Assembly: GCA_019420045.1 (NCBI GenBank)
Contig: JAHZHY010000074.1
Coordinates: 1 to 20,324, forward strand
Length of the DNA: 20,324 nucleotides
From: Clostridiales bacterium
GTDB lineage: Bacteria; Bacillota; Clostridia; Oscillospirales; Butyricicoccaceae
Reading direction: 5' to 3'
Part shown: piece after piece, positions 1-6,716 of the stretch
How positions within the stretch are numbered: position 1 is the stretch's first letter
How the letters are laid out: each line of letters starts with the position of its first letter
Position numbers and translations under genes: made by a program
The notes under the pieces: generated by a model
The model's input: only the letters and a program-made list of their open reading frames with translations
Databases searched by the model: none
Told to the model about the DNA's origin: nothing

Positions 1-22
1 GAATATTCCGGTATTTCTTCAT
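1..22 (-). CDS. Start of an unidentified gene downstream of mfd (partial)
   Basis: Only the first seven codons are in the window (MKKYRNI). The ATG overlaps the mfd stop codon as ATGA, and a GGAGG lies 7 nt upstream inside the end of mfd, so the start is well supported and translation is probably coupled to mfd. The basic N-terminus could begin a signal peptide. In many Clostridia a peptidyl-prolyl isomerase/foldase lipoprotein follows mfd, but nothing here proves that identity. Confidence 0.6.
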
Positions 23-3000
23 TTTTTATCCTCCGTGGGGCTGTTTTTCTCTATGGTATCACGGTTTTGTTCCTGATATAGCTCGAAAAAGGACGAGACC
101 ACTTTTTTGGCCTCTTCCAGGGGATTCTGGGTTTTGCCCATCATCAGGGACAGATAGGGGGCGGCACCGGCGGAAAGCAGCATCCGTCCCTTGAAGGAAG
201 GATGGGAGCAAAGGATGCCGGCGATGGCAATGTCCCGGGGAGAGAAGGAGAACATCAACCGGCCATCCCGCTGGTTGATCTCGTTGATGCCGCACTGACG
301 GGCATGGGCCCGGAGCAAAGCGATCTCAAGTAGGTTCATGGCCTGCTTGGGCACATCCCCATACCGGTCCAGCATCTCATCCACCATATCGTCGTAATCG
401 TCCCGGCTGCGGATGAGGGCGATGCGCCGGTAAAGATCCACCCGCTGGCCAGAATCGGGTACATAGCTTTGGGGCAGAGAGGCGCTGACAAGCAGGTCTG
501 CGCTGCACTCGGTGTAAGCCGGACGGGTCTGGCCTCCGGCCTCTGCCACCGCCTCTTCCAGCAGTTTCAGATAAAGGTCATAGCCCACCGACAGCATATG
601 GCCGCTTTGCTCGGCCCCCAGCACATTGCCTGCGCCCCGGATCTCCAGATCCCGCATGGCGATCTTGAAGCCCGAACCGAACTCGGCAAATTCCCGGATG
701 GCCGAAAGCCGCTTTTGGGAGATTTCCGACAGCACCTTTCCCCGCCGGTAGGTGAGGTAGGCGTAGGCCCGCCGGTGGGAGCGGCCGATACGGCCTCGGA
801 TCTGATGGAGCTGGGCCAGACCCATATAGTCGGCGTCCTCGATGACCAGGGTGTTGGCGTTGGCGATGTCGATGCCCGTTTCGATGATGGTGGTGCACAC
901 CAGAATCTGCACTTCCCCGTTATAGGTGCGGGTCATCACCGAGGATAGTTCGTGCTCGCTCATTTTGCCGTGGGCAATGCCGATGGTGGCGTCGGGAAAC
1001 TGCTGCTGAATGAAGGAGACCACTTTGTCCATGGAATCGATCCGGTTGTGCAGGTAATACACCTGCCCGCCCCGGGCCAGTTCTTTGCGGATGGCGTCGC
1101 AGATCACTCCCTGGTCGTATTCCAGCACATAGGTCTGCACCGGCTGCCGGTCGTGAGGGGCTTCTTCCAGCACCGACATATCCCGGATGCCCGACAGGGC
1201 CATGTTCAGGGTGCGGGGAATGGGTGTGGCGGTGAGGGTGAGCACATCCACCTGGTGAGCCATTTCCTTGATCTGTTCTTTGTGGGACACGCCGAAGCGC
1301 TGCTCCTCGTCCACCACCAGAAGGCCCAGGTCCTTGAAGTGCACATCCTTCTGGAGCATCCGGTGGGTGCCGATGACGATGTCGATCTCCCCGGAATGGA
1401 GCATCCGCAGAGTCTCCTTCTGCATTTTGGGGGTGCGGAAGCGGCTGAGGGTGTCGATCTTGATGGGATAGCCAGAAAAACGGGACAGGGCGGTGAGGAA
1501 ATGCTGCCGGGCCAGCACAGTGGTGGGCACCAGCACGGCGGCCTGTTTTCCCGACATGACGCATTTCATAATGGCCCGGAAGGCCACTTCGGTTTTTCCA
1601 AAGCCCACATCCCCGCACAGCAGCCGGTCCATGGGATGGGGCTGCTCCATATCCTTTTTGATCTCCCGGGTACAGGTGAGCTGGTCCTCGGTCTCATCGT
1701 AGGGGAAAGCCTCTTCAAAGCTGCGCTGCCAGTCGTCGTCGGGCAGAAAGGCAAAGCCTGGGGTGCTGCGGCGGGCGGCATAGAGCTTGATCAGCTGATC
1801 GGCCAGATCCCGGGCGGCCTTCTTGGCCCGCACCTTGGTCTTGGCCCAGGAGGTCCCGCCCAGCTTGCTGAGCCGGATGTTGGCGTCCTCCGGGGCGCCG
1901 ATGTATTTGCTCACCAGGTCCAGAGCCGTGGCGGGCACATAGAGAAAGTCGGTGCCTGCAAAGGCGATCTTCAGATAATCCCGGGTGACTCCGTCGCTCT
2001 GGATGCGCTCCACGCCCACGAAGCGGCCGATGCCGTGGTGCTCGTGAACCACATAATCCCCCGGGGTCAGATCGCTGAAGGATTTGACCCGGTCACGGTT
2101 GCTGGCCTTTTTCCGGGGAGTGCTGTCCCGCCGCCGTTGGAGAATGGCCCCATCGCACAGAATGGCCAGGGAGATGGAGGGATACTCCACCCCGGCGGAC
2201 AGCGACCCTTCCAGCAGACACACATGATCCCGCTCCGAAAAATCGGTGGTGTAGGGGATATCGTTTTCCGCCAGAAGCCGGGCCATGTTTTGCAGTCGCT
2301 GGGGGCCGCCAGTGAGGACGCACACCTGATAGCCCAGAGAAAGGTAGGTGCGGATATCCCCCAGAGCGGTTTCCAGACTGCCGCCGTAAGGGGGCAGCTG
2401 TTTGACCGTCAGAGAGAAAATGGCGTCGGGAGACAGTCCGCCGGAGGAGGTGAGGAAAGAGTCCATGGCCACCAGACCCAGGCTTTCCAGCCGGGCCAGA
2501 GCCTGCTCAAAGCTGAGGGAGAAGGTGCAGTGGGAAGGGATCAGGCATCCCTGTTCCAGAAGACTTGCCACATCCTCGCTGACCCGGAAGGCAAAACCGC
2601 TCCCCCCTTCCCGCAAAGCAGGAGTATCGTCCAGAATCACCAGGGTGTTTTCCGGCAGATAGTCCAGAGCGGTGGGCAGGCCGGGATAGATCAGGGGCAG
2701 ATACCGGTCACAGGCCGGGAACAGTCCCTCCTGTTGGAGCCGCTGGGCGTCCTGTTCCAGGTTTTTCCGCAAGGCAGGAGAGGTGTTTTTGTGCCCGGCC
2801 AGCTTCAGAAGCTGTTGGGCCAGCGCTTCCTTTCCCCCTTCGTACAGCTGGGGCAGGGTCTCCCGGGCAGGAAGGATCAGGGCCTTTTCCACATTTTGCA
2901 GCCGCCGCTGGCTCTGGGGGTCAAATTCCCCCAGGGAATCCACGGTGTCCCCGAAAAATTCCGCCCGCACCGGCAAAGTGGCCCCGGCGGGGAAAATGTC

Positions 3001-3540
3001 TACAATGCCGCCGCGCACCGAAAACTGGCCGCTTCCCTCCACCGAAAGGCAACGGGTATAGCCTGCGGCCACCAGGGCCTGTTCCAGCTGTTCCAGGGGA
3101 ACTTCTTTGTCCAGTTCCAGGGAGATGGCCGCCTGTTCCAGGGCTTTGGGCGGGATGCAGGCCATCATCAGTCCTTCGATGGATGCCGCCATCACCGGAT
3201 GCTTTCCATGGGAAAAGGTATAAAGGGCCTCCAGGCGCTGGTGTTCGTAGTCCCGGGAAGCGCCTTCCACATTGTGGAACACATATTCCCGCCCGGGCAG
3301 CAGGGAGACGGGCAGACCGGACAGATGGGAAAAATCCCCGGCCAGCCGCCGGGCGCTTTCTTCATCCCGGCTGACCATCACCACCGGCCGTCCGGTGTCT
3401 TTTTGCAGGGCGGCGGCAAAATGGGCCTTGTGCACCGGGGAGACGCCGTAGAGAGAAATGGCTTTCTTCCCCTCATCCAGGGCCTGTTTCAGCCCTTTGT
3501 ATTCCGGCAGGGCATTGAGACTTTGCAGCAGTTCTTTCAT
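19..3540 (-). CDS. mfd: Transcription-repair coupling factor Mfd
   Basis: Mfd is a cytoplasmic ATP-dependent DNA translocase that removes RNA polymerase stalled at lesions and recruits UvrA. The 1173-residue product has the full family length. An N-terminal UvrB-like region is followed by the RNA-polymerase-interacting CarD-like domain near residue 500 (GDYVVHEHHGIGRF). The RecG-like motor has Walker A GDVGFGKTE near residue 645, a DEEQ box near 744, TATPIPRTL, and GRIGRSHRR near 918. The C-terminal TRCF domain closes the protein. I chose the ATG at 3540, which has GGAG 6 nt upstream. An in-frame ATG at 3552 with GGGGGA 7 nt upstream is possible, but that site lies inside a strong hairpin. 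It is the last complete gene of the glmU-prs-pth-mfd operon. Confidence 0.97.
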   Translation of the reverse strand: MKELLQSLNALPEYKGLKQALDEGKKAISLYGVSPVHKAHFAAALQKDTGRPVVMVSRDEESARRLAGDFSHLSGLPVSLLPGREYVFHNVEGASRDYEHQRLEALYTFSHGKHPVMAASIEGLMMACIPPKALEQAAISLELDKEVPLEQLEQALVAAGYTRCLSVEGSGQFSVRGGIVDIFPAGATLPVRAEFFGDTVDSLGEFDPQSQRRLQNVEKALILPARETLPQLYEGGKEALAQQLLKLAGHKNTSPALRKNLEQDAQRLQQEGLFPACDRYLPLIYPGLPTALDYLPENTLVILDDTPALREGGSGFAFRVSEDVASLLEQGCLIPSHCTFSLSFEQALARLESLGLVAMDSFLTSSGGLSPDAIFSLTVKQLPPYGGSLETALGDIRTYLSLGYQVCVLTGGPQRLQNMARLLAENDIPYTTDFSERDHVCLLEGSLSAGVEYPSISLAILCDGAILQRRRDSTPRKKASNRDRVKSFSDLTPGDYVVHEHHGIGRFVGVERIQSDGVTRDYLKIAFAGTDFLYVPATALDLVSKYIGAPEDANIRLSKLGGTSWAKTKVRAKKAARDLADQLIKLYAARRSTPGFAFLPDDDWQRSFEEAFPYDETEDQLTCTREIKKDMEQPHPMDRLLCGDVGFGKTEVAFRAIMKCVMSGKQAAVLVPTTVLARQHFLTALSRFSGYPIKIDTLSRFRTPKMQKETLRMLHSGEIDIVIGTHRMLQKDVHFKDLGLLVVDEEQRFGVSHKEQIKEMAHQVDVLTLTATPIPRTLNMALSGIRDMSVLEEAPHDRQPVQTYVLEYDQGVICDAIRKELARGGQVYYLHNRIDSMDKVVSFIQQQFPDATIGIAHGKMSEHELSSVMTRTYNGEVQILVCTTIIETGIDIANANTLVIEDADYMGLAQLHQIRGRIGRSHRRAYAYLTYRRGKVLSEISQKRLSAIREFAEFGSGFKIAMRDLEIRGAGNVLGAEQSGHMLSVGYDLYLKLLEEAVAEAGGQTRPAYTECSADLLVSASLPQSYVPDSGQRVDLYRRIALIRSRDDYDDMVDEMLDRYGDVPKQAMNLLEIALLRAHARQCGINEINQRDGRLMFSFSPRDIAIAGILCSHPSFKGRMLLSAGAAPYLSLMMGKTQNPLEEAKKVVSSFFELYQEQNRDTIEKNSPTEDKK

Positions 3541-3560
3541 GTTTTTCTCCATAAGGCTAT

Positions 3561-3584
3561 CCCCCGTTCCCAAAGGAACGGGGG
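3561..3584 (-). other. Perfect 10-bp hairpin between pth and mfd
   Basis: Arms CCCCCGTTCC and GGAACGGGGG enclose a 4-nt loop, 30 nt after the pth stop. No T-run follows on either strand, so this is not an ordinary intrinsic terminator. In the mRNA the 3' arm contains the GGGGG that would serve the upstream mfd ATG at 3552. It may limit mfd translation, act as a processing or stability element, or force use of the ATG at 3540. Confidence 0.7.
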
Positions 3585-3613
3585 TGTGAAAAATGTCAAA
3601 TTTTGCGTTCTGC

Positions 3614-4228
3614 TCATTCTTTGGGGGCGGGAGGCGCGCCGTTGAACGCCTGCATGGCGGCGTCCACTCCCTGAAAGATCAGGGTGAGGGCGGCTTCCGG
3701 GGCCCGTTTGATCCCTTCATAGGCATCAGAATCCACCGTGTCCAGCACAAAATCCTTCAGATCCTCTTCCCCTTTCTGGGGAGCACCCACGCCGATCTTC
3801 ACCCGGGGGAACTGATCGGAGGACAGCTGGTAGATGATGTTTTTGATGCCGTTGTGGCCGCCGGCCGAGCCGCTGCGACGCACACGCAGCCGGCCGGAAG
3901 GCAGGCTGATGTCATCATAAAGCACCACGATGCGCTCCGGGGGCACCTGGAAGGTCTGGGCCAGATCACGCACCGCCTCCCCCGACAAATTCATAAAGGT
4001 CTGGGGCTTTGCCAGAAGCAGGGCCTTGCCATCCTTCTGGCAAAAGGCGTAGAGGGCCCGATGCTTGGCCTGGTTGATCCGATCCACCCCCAGCTCCCGG
4101 GCCAGAAGGTCCAGGGCCATAAAGCCAGCGTTGTGGCGGGTGGTCTCATATTGCCGCCCCGGATTCCCCAGGCCGACGATGAGATAGTCGGCCTTTTGGG
4201 GCGGGGTCTCTTTTTTTCGTCTGAAAAT
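3614..4228 (-). CDS. pth: Peptidyl-tRNA hydrolase, apparent AUU start
   Basis: Pth cleaves peptidyl-tRNA released from stalled ribosomes. The first ATG in the frame (4120) would give 168 residues and lose the catalytic N-terminus. Reading upstream, the frame stays open to the prs stop and encodes LIVGLGNPG and TTRHNAGF, carrying the conserved Asn (N22) and catalytic His (H32). No ATG, GTG or TTG occurs in that stretch. An ATT at 4226-4228 has GAGGTG exactly 7 nt upstream and gives a 204-residue protein beginning MFRRKKETPP if initiated with fMet. This matches the family length, and a short basic leader before the GLGNPG strand is, from memory, common in Ruminococcaceae Pth. Other motifs are TFMNLSGEAV, VLYDDISLPSG and GSAGGHNGIK. 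A sequencing error changing ATG to ATT is the main alternative. Confidence 0.93.
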   Translation of the reverse strand: MFRRKKETPPQKADYLIVGLGNPGRQYETTRHNAGFMALDLLARELGVDRINQAKHRALYAFCQKDGKALLLAKPQTFMNLSGEAVRDLAQTFQVPPERIVVLYDDISLPSGRLRVRRSGSAGGHNGIKNIIYQLSSDQFPRVKIGVGAPQKGEEDLKDFVLDTVDSDAYEGIKRAPEAALTLIFQGVDAAMQAFNGAPPAPKE

Positions 4229-4241
4229 GGGGATACACCTC
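4229..4241 (-). promoter_or_regulatory. Ribosome binding site that fixes the AUU start of pth
   Basis: GAGGTG at 4236-4241 (minus strand) is followed by a 7-nt spacer and then ATT at 4226-4228. The next candidate, an ATC two codons earlier, lies immediately beside the GAGGTG and is too close. The site lies just after the prs stop codon, so ribosomes finishing prs could reinitiate here. Confidence 0.7.
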
Positions 4242-4249
4242 GCAGGGGC

Positions 4250-5209
4250 TTAGTTGAACAGATCGGACACAGAGGACTCGTCATAGATGCGCTTGATGGC
4301 CTCGGTGAAGATCTCGGCCACGGAGAGCACCTTGAATTTGTCACTCTTCTTGTGCTCAGGCAGGGGGATGGTATCCAGCAGGATCACTTCTTTGATGACG
4401 CTGTCATTGAGCCGCTGGATGGCCGGGCCGGAGAGCACGCCGTGGGTGGCGCAGGCATAAACTTCCTTGGCGCCGCCGATTTCCACCAGAGCCTTGGCAG
4501 CGTTGCACAGAGTACCGGCGGTGTCGATCATGTCGTCGGCCAGGATGACGGTCTTGCCTTCTACATTGCCGATGATGTTCATCACTTCGGACACATTGGC
4601 CTGCGGACGGCGCTTGTCGATGATGGCCACAGGCAGATCCAGCTTTTCGGTGAACTTGCGGGCGCGGCCCACGCTGCCCAGGTCGGGAGCCACCATCACC
4701 ACATCCGGGTTGCCGATGCCGAATTTCTTGGCGAAATAGGGGATCAGCACCGAAGAGCCCAGCATATGATCCACAGGGATGTTAAAGAAGCCCTGGATCT
4801 GAGCGGCGTGCAGGTCCATGGTCAGCACCCGGTCGGCGCCGGCGGCGGTGATCAGATCGGCCACCAGCTTGGCGGAGATGGGATCGCGGGCCTTGGCCTT
4901 CCGGTCCTGACGGGCATAGCCGAAGTAGGGCATGACGGCGGTGATACGGCCAGCAGAAGCCCGGCGCAGAGCGTCGATCATGATGAGCATTTCCATCAGA
5001 TGGTCGTTCACCGGCTCGCAGGTGGACTGGATGAGGAACACATCGGTGCCGCGCACCGATTCATTGATGGAGACAGAAATCTCTCCGTCGGAGAAGCGTT
5101 TCAGGCTGGCGTCGCCCAGAGGCACGCCCACCATGGTGCAGATGTCGGAAGCCAATTTGGGATTGGAGTTTCCGGTGAAAATTTTGATGCTGTTGCCGTG
5201 CGGAATCAT
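4250..5209 (-). CDS. prs: Ribose-phosphate pyrophosphokinase (PRPP synthetase)
   Basis: This enzyme makes PRPP from ribose 5-phosphate and ATP for nucleotide, histidine and tryptophan synthesis. The 319-residue length is typical of class I Prs. Visible motifs are FSDGEISV near the N-terminus, the ATP-loop region YARQDRKAKARDPIS, the metal-binding VLTMDLHAAQIQGFF, VAPDLGSVGRA, and the PRPP-binding loop ILADDMIDTAGTL. GGGGA lies about 7 nt before the ATG. It sits 47 bp after the glmU-like gene and is followed at once by the pth ribosome binding site. In Bacillus subtilis the order is glmU-prs-ctc-pth-mfd; the ctc gene is absent here. Confidence 0.98.
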   Translation of the reverse strand: MIPHGNSIKIFTGNSNPKLASDICTMVGVPLGDASLKRFSDGEISVSINESVRGTDVFLIQSTCEPVNDHLMEMLIMIDALRRASAGRITAVMPYFGYARQDRKAKARDPISAKLVADLITAAGADRVLTMDLHAAQIQGFFNIPVDHMLGSSVLIPYFAKKFGIGNPDVVMVAPDLGSVGRARKFTEKLDLPVAIIDKRRPQANVSEVMNIIGNVEGKTVILADDMIDTAGTLCNAAKALVEIGGAKEVYACATHGVLSGPAIQRLNDSVIKEVILLDTIPLPEHKKSDKFKVLSVAEIFTEAIKRIYDESSVSDLFN

Positions 5210-5256
5210 AGCACATTCCCCTTTTTATAGAATTTCAAAATAATAAATTGCGTCTT

Positions 5257-6414
5257 TTAAAGCAGGCCCTTTTCCCGGCGGCGGCGGACCCATTCCTCTT
5301 TGTTCACCTGGCGGGCCCGGGCGATGGCCAGAGCCTCAGCAGGCACATCGTCGGTGATGGTGGAACCGGCGGAAATATAGGTATCATCCCCCAGATGCAC
5401 CGGAGAGATCAGGTTTACATTGCAGCCGATGAAGCTGTCGTCGCCCACAATGGTTTTGTATTTCTTCTTGCCGTCGTAGTTGACAACGATGACGCCGCCG
5501 CCCACATTGCACCGCTCACCCAGCTCGATGTCTCCCAGATAGGACAGGTGAGCGATTTTGGTGCCGGTGCCGATTTTGGCCTTTTTCAGCTCCACAAAGT
5601 CGCCGATGCGCACCTTTTCCCCCACATCACAACCGGGGCGGATGTAGGCATAGGGGCCGACGGTGGTCTGGGCGCCGATGGTGCTCTCGATCACCTGGGA
5701 AGAATTTACCGAAGCGCCGCAGCCGATGACGCTGTCCACGATCATGGCGTTGGGGCCCACTTTGGCGGTGGCCTCGATGTGGCTGCGGCCATAGATGAAG
5801 CAGCCAGGCATAATGAGACTGCCGCTTTCCAGAAGGGCGTCGGGGGAGATATGGGTGGTGGTGGGGTCTACGATGATCACTCCCGCCTCCATATGGGACC
5901 GGTTGATCCGCTGGCGGAGAAGCTCCTGGCAGCGGTACACATCCAGGCCGTTCTGTATGGCGCAGCCGTCCTCCGGAGAGAGGGAGACCTCGGTGAGCAT
6001 GGGGCCCAGAGCCCGCAGCTCGTCCACCAGGGTGATGCGGCGGCCGGACAGGCGCTGCAGCACATCCCAGGGGGCATACAGAGCCATGGGATGGTGGTTG
6101 TCATCGGTGAGAAGGCCGCAGGACTGCTCCATCAGTTTGCCCAGAGTGCCCCGGGTCAAAGCGGGGAGAGATTCGAAAAACACCAGTCCCTGCTCCATGC
6201 CTTCCACTTGGGAAAACAGAGAAGGTTCGCCGGAAAAATCGGTTTCCAGGGCGGGGACATCCAGATTGCTGCAAGCCTGGCCCGCCAGATAGACCTTCTG
6301 GCAGCCGAAGGCTTTGGCCAGAGTGACCAGATAGGAACAGGCCGGCCGGGACAGGATCTCTGCCTGAGAGGAAAGGTCGGCAGGATCGTTATAGATCAGG
6401 GCGCATACATCCAT
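5257..6414 (-). CDS. glmU: GlmU-like glucosamine-1-phosphate N-acetyltransferase with degenerate uridylyltransferase domain
   Basis: GlmU normally acetylates glucosamine 1-phosphate and then couples it to UTP to give UDP-GlcNAc for the cell wall. The C-terminal left-handed beta-helix is well preserved from about residue 190: VGPYAYIRPG, GDFVELKKAKIGTG, the catalytic His at residue 289 in KIAHLSYLGD, then VNYDGKKKYKTIVGDD. The N-terminal half is not. The glycine-rich LAAGxGTRM signature and following Lys-Pro are missing, the domain ends near residue 155 instead of about 230, and the usual GDxPLL segment reads ESLPAL. The protein is 385 residues against about 455. The ATG at 6414 has AGGAGG 8 nt upstream and is preferred over an ATG 10 codons earlier. 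I infer an acetyltransferase-only enzyme; UTP transfer would need another protein. Confidence 0.85.
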   Translation of the reverse strand: MDVCALIYNDPADLSSQAEILSRPACSYLVTLAKAFGCQKVYLAGQACSNLDVPALETDFSGEPSLFSQVEGMEQGLVFFESLPALTRGTLGKLMEQSCGLLTDDNHHPMALYAPWDVLQRLSGRRITLVDELRALGPMLTEVSLSPEDGCAIQNGLDVYRCQELLRQRINRSHMEAGVIIVDPTTTHISPDALLESGSLIMPGCFIYGRSHIEATAKVGPNAMIVDSVIGCGASVNSSQVIESTIGAQTTVGPYAYIRPGCDVGEKVRIGDFVELKKAKIGTGTKIAHLSYLGDIELGERCNVGGGVIVVNYDGKKKYKTIVGDDSFIGCNVNLISPVHLGDDTYISAGSTITDDVPAEALAIARARQVNKEEWVRRRREKGLL

Positions 6415-6546
6415 GGGAATCGCCTCCTGTATGGAATTTTTCACAGGGATGGGGACAAAGCCCCGCCGGCCGTGCTTCCCTTCTCCCCCGAAGGGAGGAG
6501 GAAAGGGCCGTAAAAAATGGAGGTATCATGGCCGCAGGGCCATAAC
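6415..6546 (-). promoter_or_regulatory. GC-rich structured 5' leader of the glmU operon
   Basis: About 130 nt separate the predicted transcription start from the glmU ATG. It holds several short hairpins: ATGGCC-gcag-GGCCAT at 6534-6549 (its outer bases straddle the predicted transcription start), a CCC/GGG stem with a TTCG-type loop near 6485-6500, and GGGG/CCCC near 6451-6464. CCTCC tracts could pair with the AGGAGG of glmU. I recognise no known riboswitch in it. Confidence 0.35.
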
Positions 6547-6552
6547 ACACTA

Positions 6553-6561
6553 ATTATACCA
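6553..6561 (-). promoter_or_regulatory. Extended -10 promoter for the glmU-prs-pth-mfd operon
   Basis: The minus strand reads TGG followed by a perfect TATAAT. The -35 region is weak (GTGATT at 17 bp), so recognition would rest on the extended -10. No other good promoter is seen before prs, pth or mfd. Confidence 0.55.
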
Positions 6562-6606
6562 GAGGAATGTCTAAAAATCACCACCCTTTCGGGAAAAATA
6601 TAAATC

Positions 6607-6635
6607 TTTACCCAGCGGGAGAGAATTGCTATAAT
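6607..6635 (+). promoter_or_regulatory. Sigma-A promoter of the DnaD-type gene
   Basis: TTTACC, a 17-bp spacer and TATAAT with an extended TGC before the -10. Transcription would start near 6642. It is back-to-back with the glmU promoter. Confidence 0.6.
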
Positions 6636-6660
6636 ATTTTCAGACAAAATACCAGGAGGT

Positions 6661-6695
6661 GCCCCCTCTTTTCTCCAAAGAGGCAGGGCATTTTT
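6661..6695 (+). terminator. Terminator-like hairpin in the DnaD-gene leader (candidate attenuator)
   Basis: CCTCTTT pairs with AAAGAGG around a TCTCC loop. The stem continues through GCCC/GGGC with a 2-nt bulge and is followed by ATTTTT. It lies between the predicted transcription start (about 6642) and the gene start at 6717. An AGGAGGTG at 6654-6661 directly precedes it but has no start codon at usable distance. Confidence 0.45.
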
Positions 6696-6716
6696 CCGTG
6701 GGGAAAGGAGGATGCC

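Noticed and set aside
952..3645. An 897-codon open frame on the plus strand antisense to mfd
   Set aside because: Its translation is low-complexity, rich in Gly/His/Gln/Pro, with no domain. It mirrors GC-rich codons of the clear mfd gene on the other strand.
3593..5230. A 545-codon plus-strand frame antisense to pth and prs
   Set aside because: It is a shadow of two well-identified conserved genes and has no family motif.
5248..6513. A 421-codon plus-strand frame antisense to the glmU-like gene
   Set aside because: The composition is typical of an antisense shadow. The minus-strand product has clear GlmU motifs and a good ribosome binding site.
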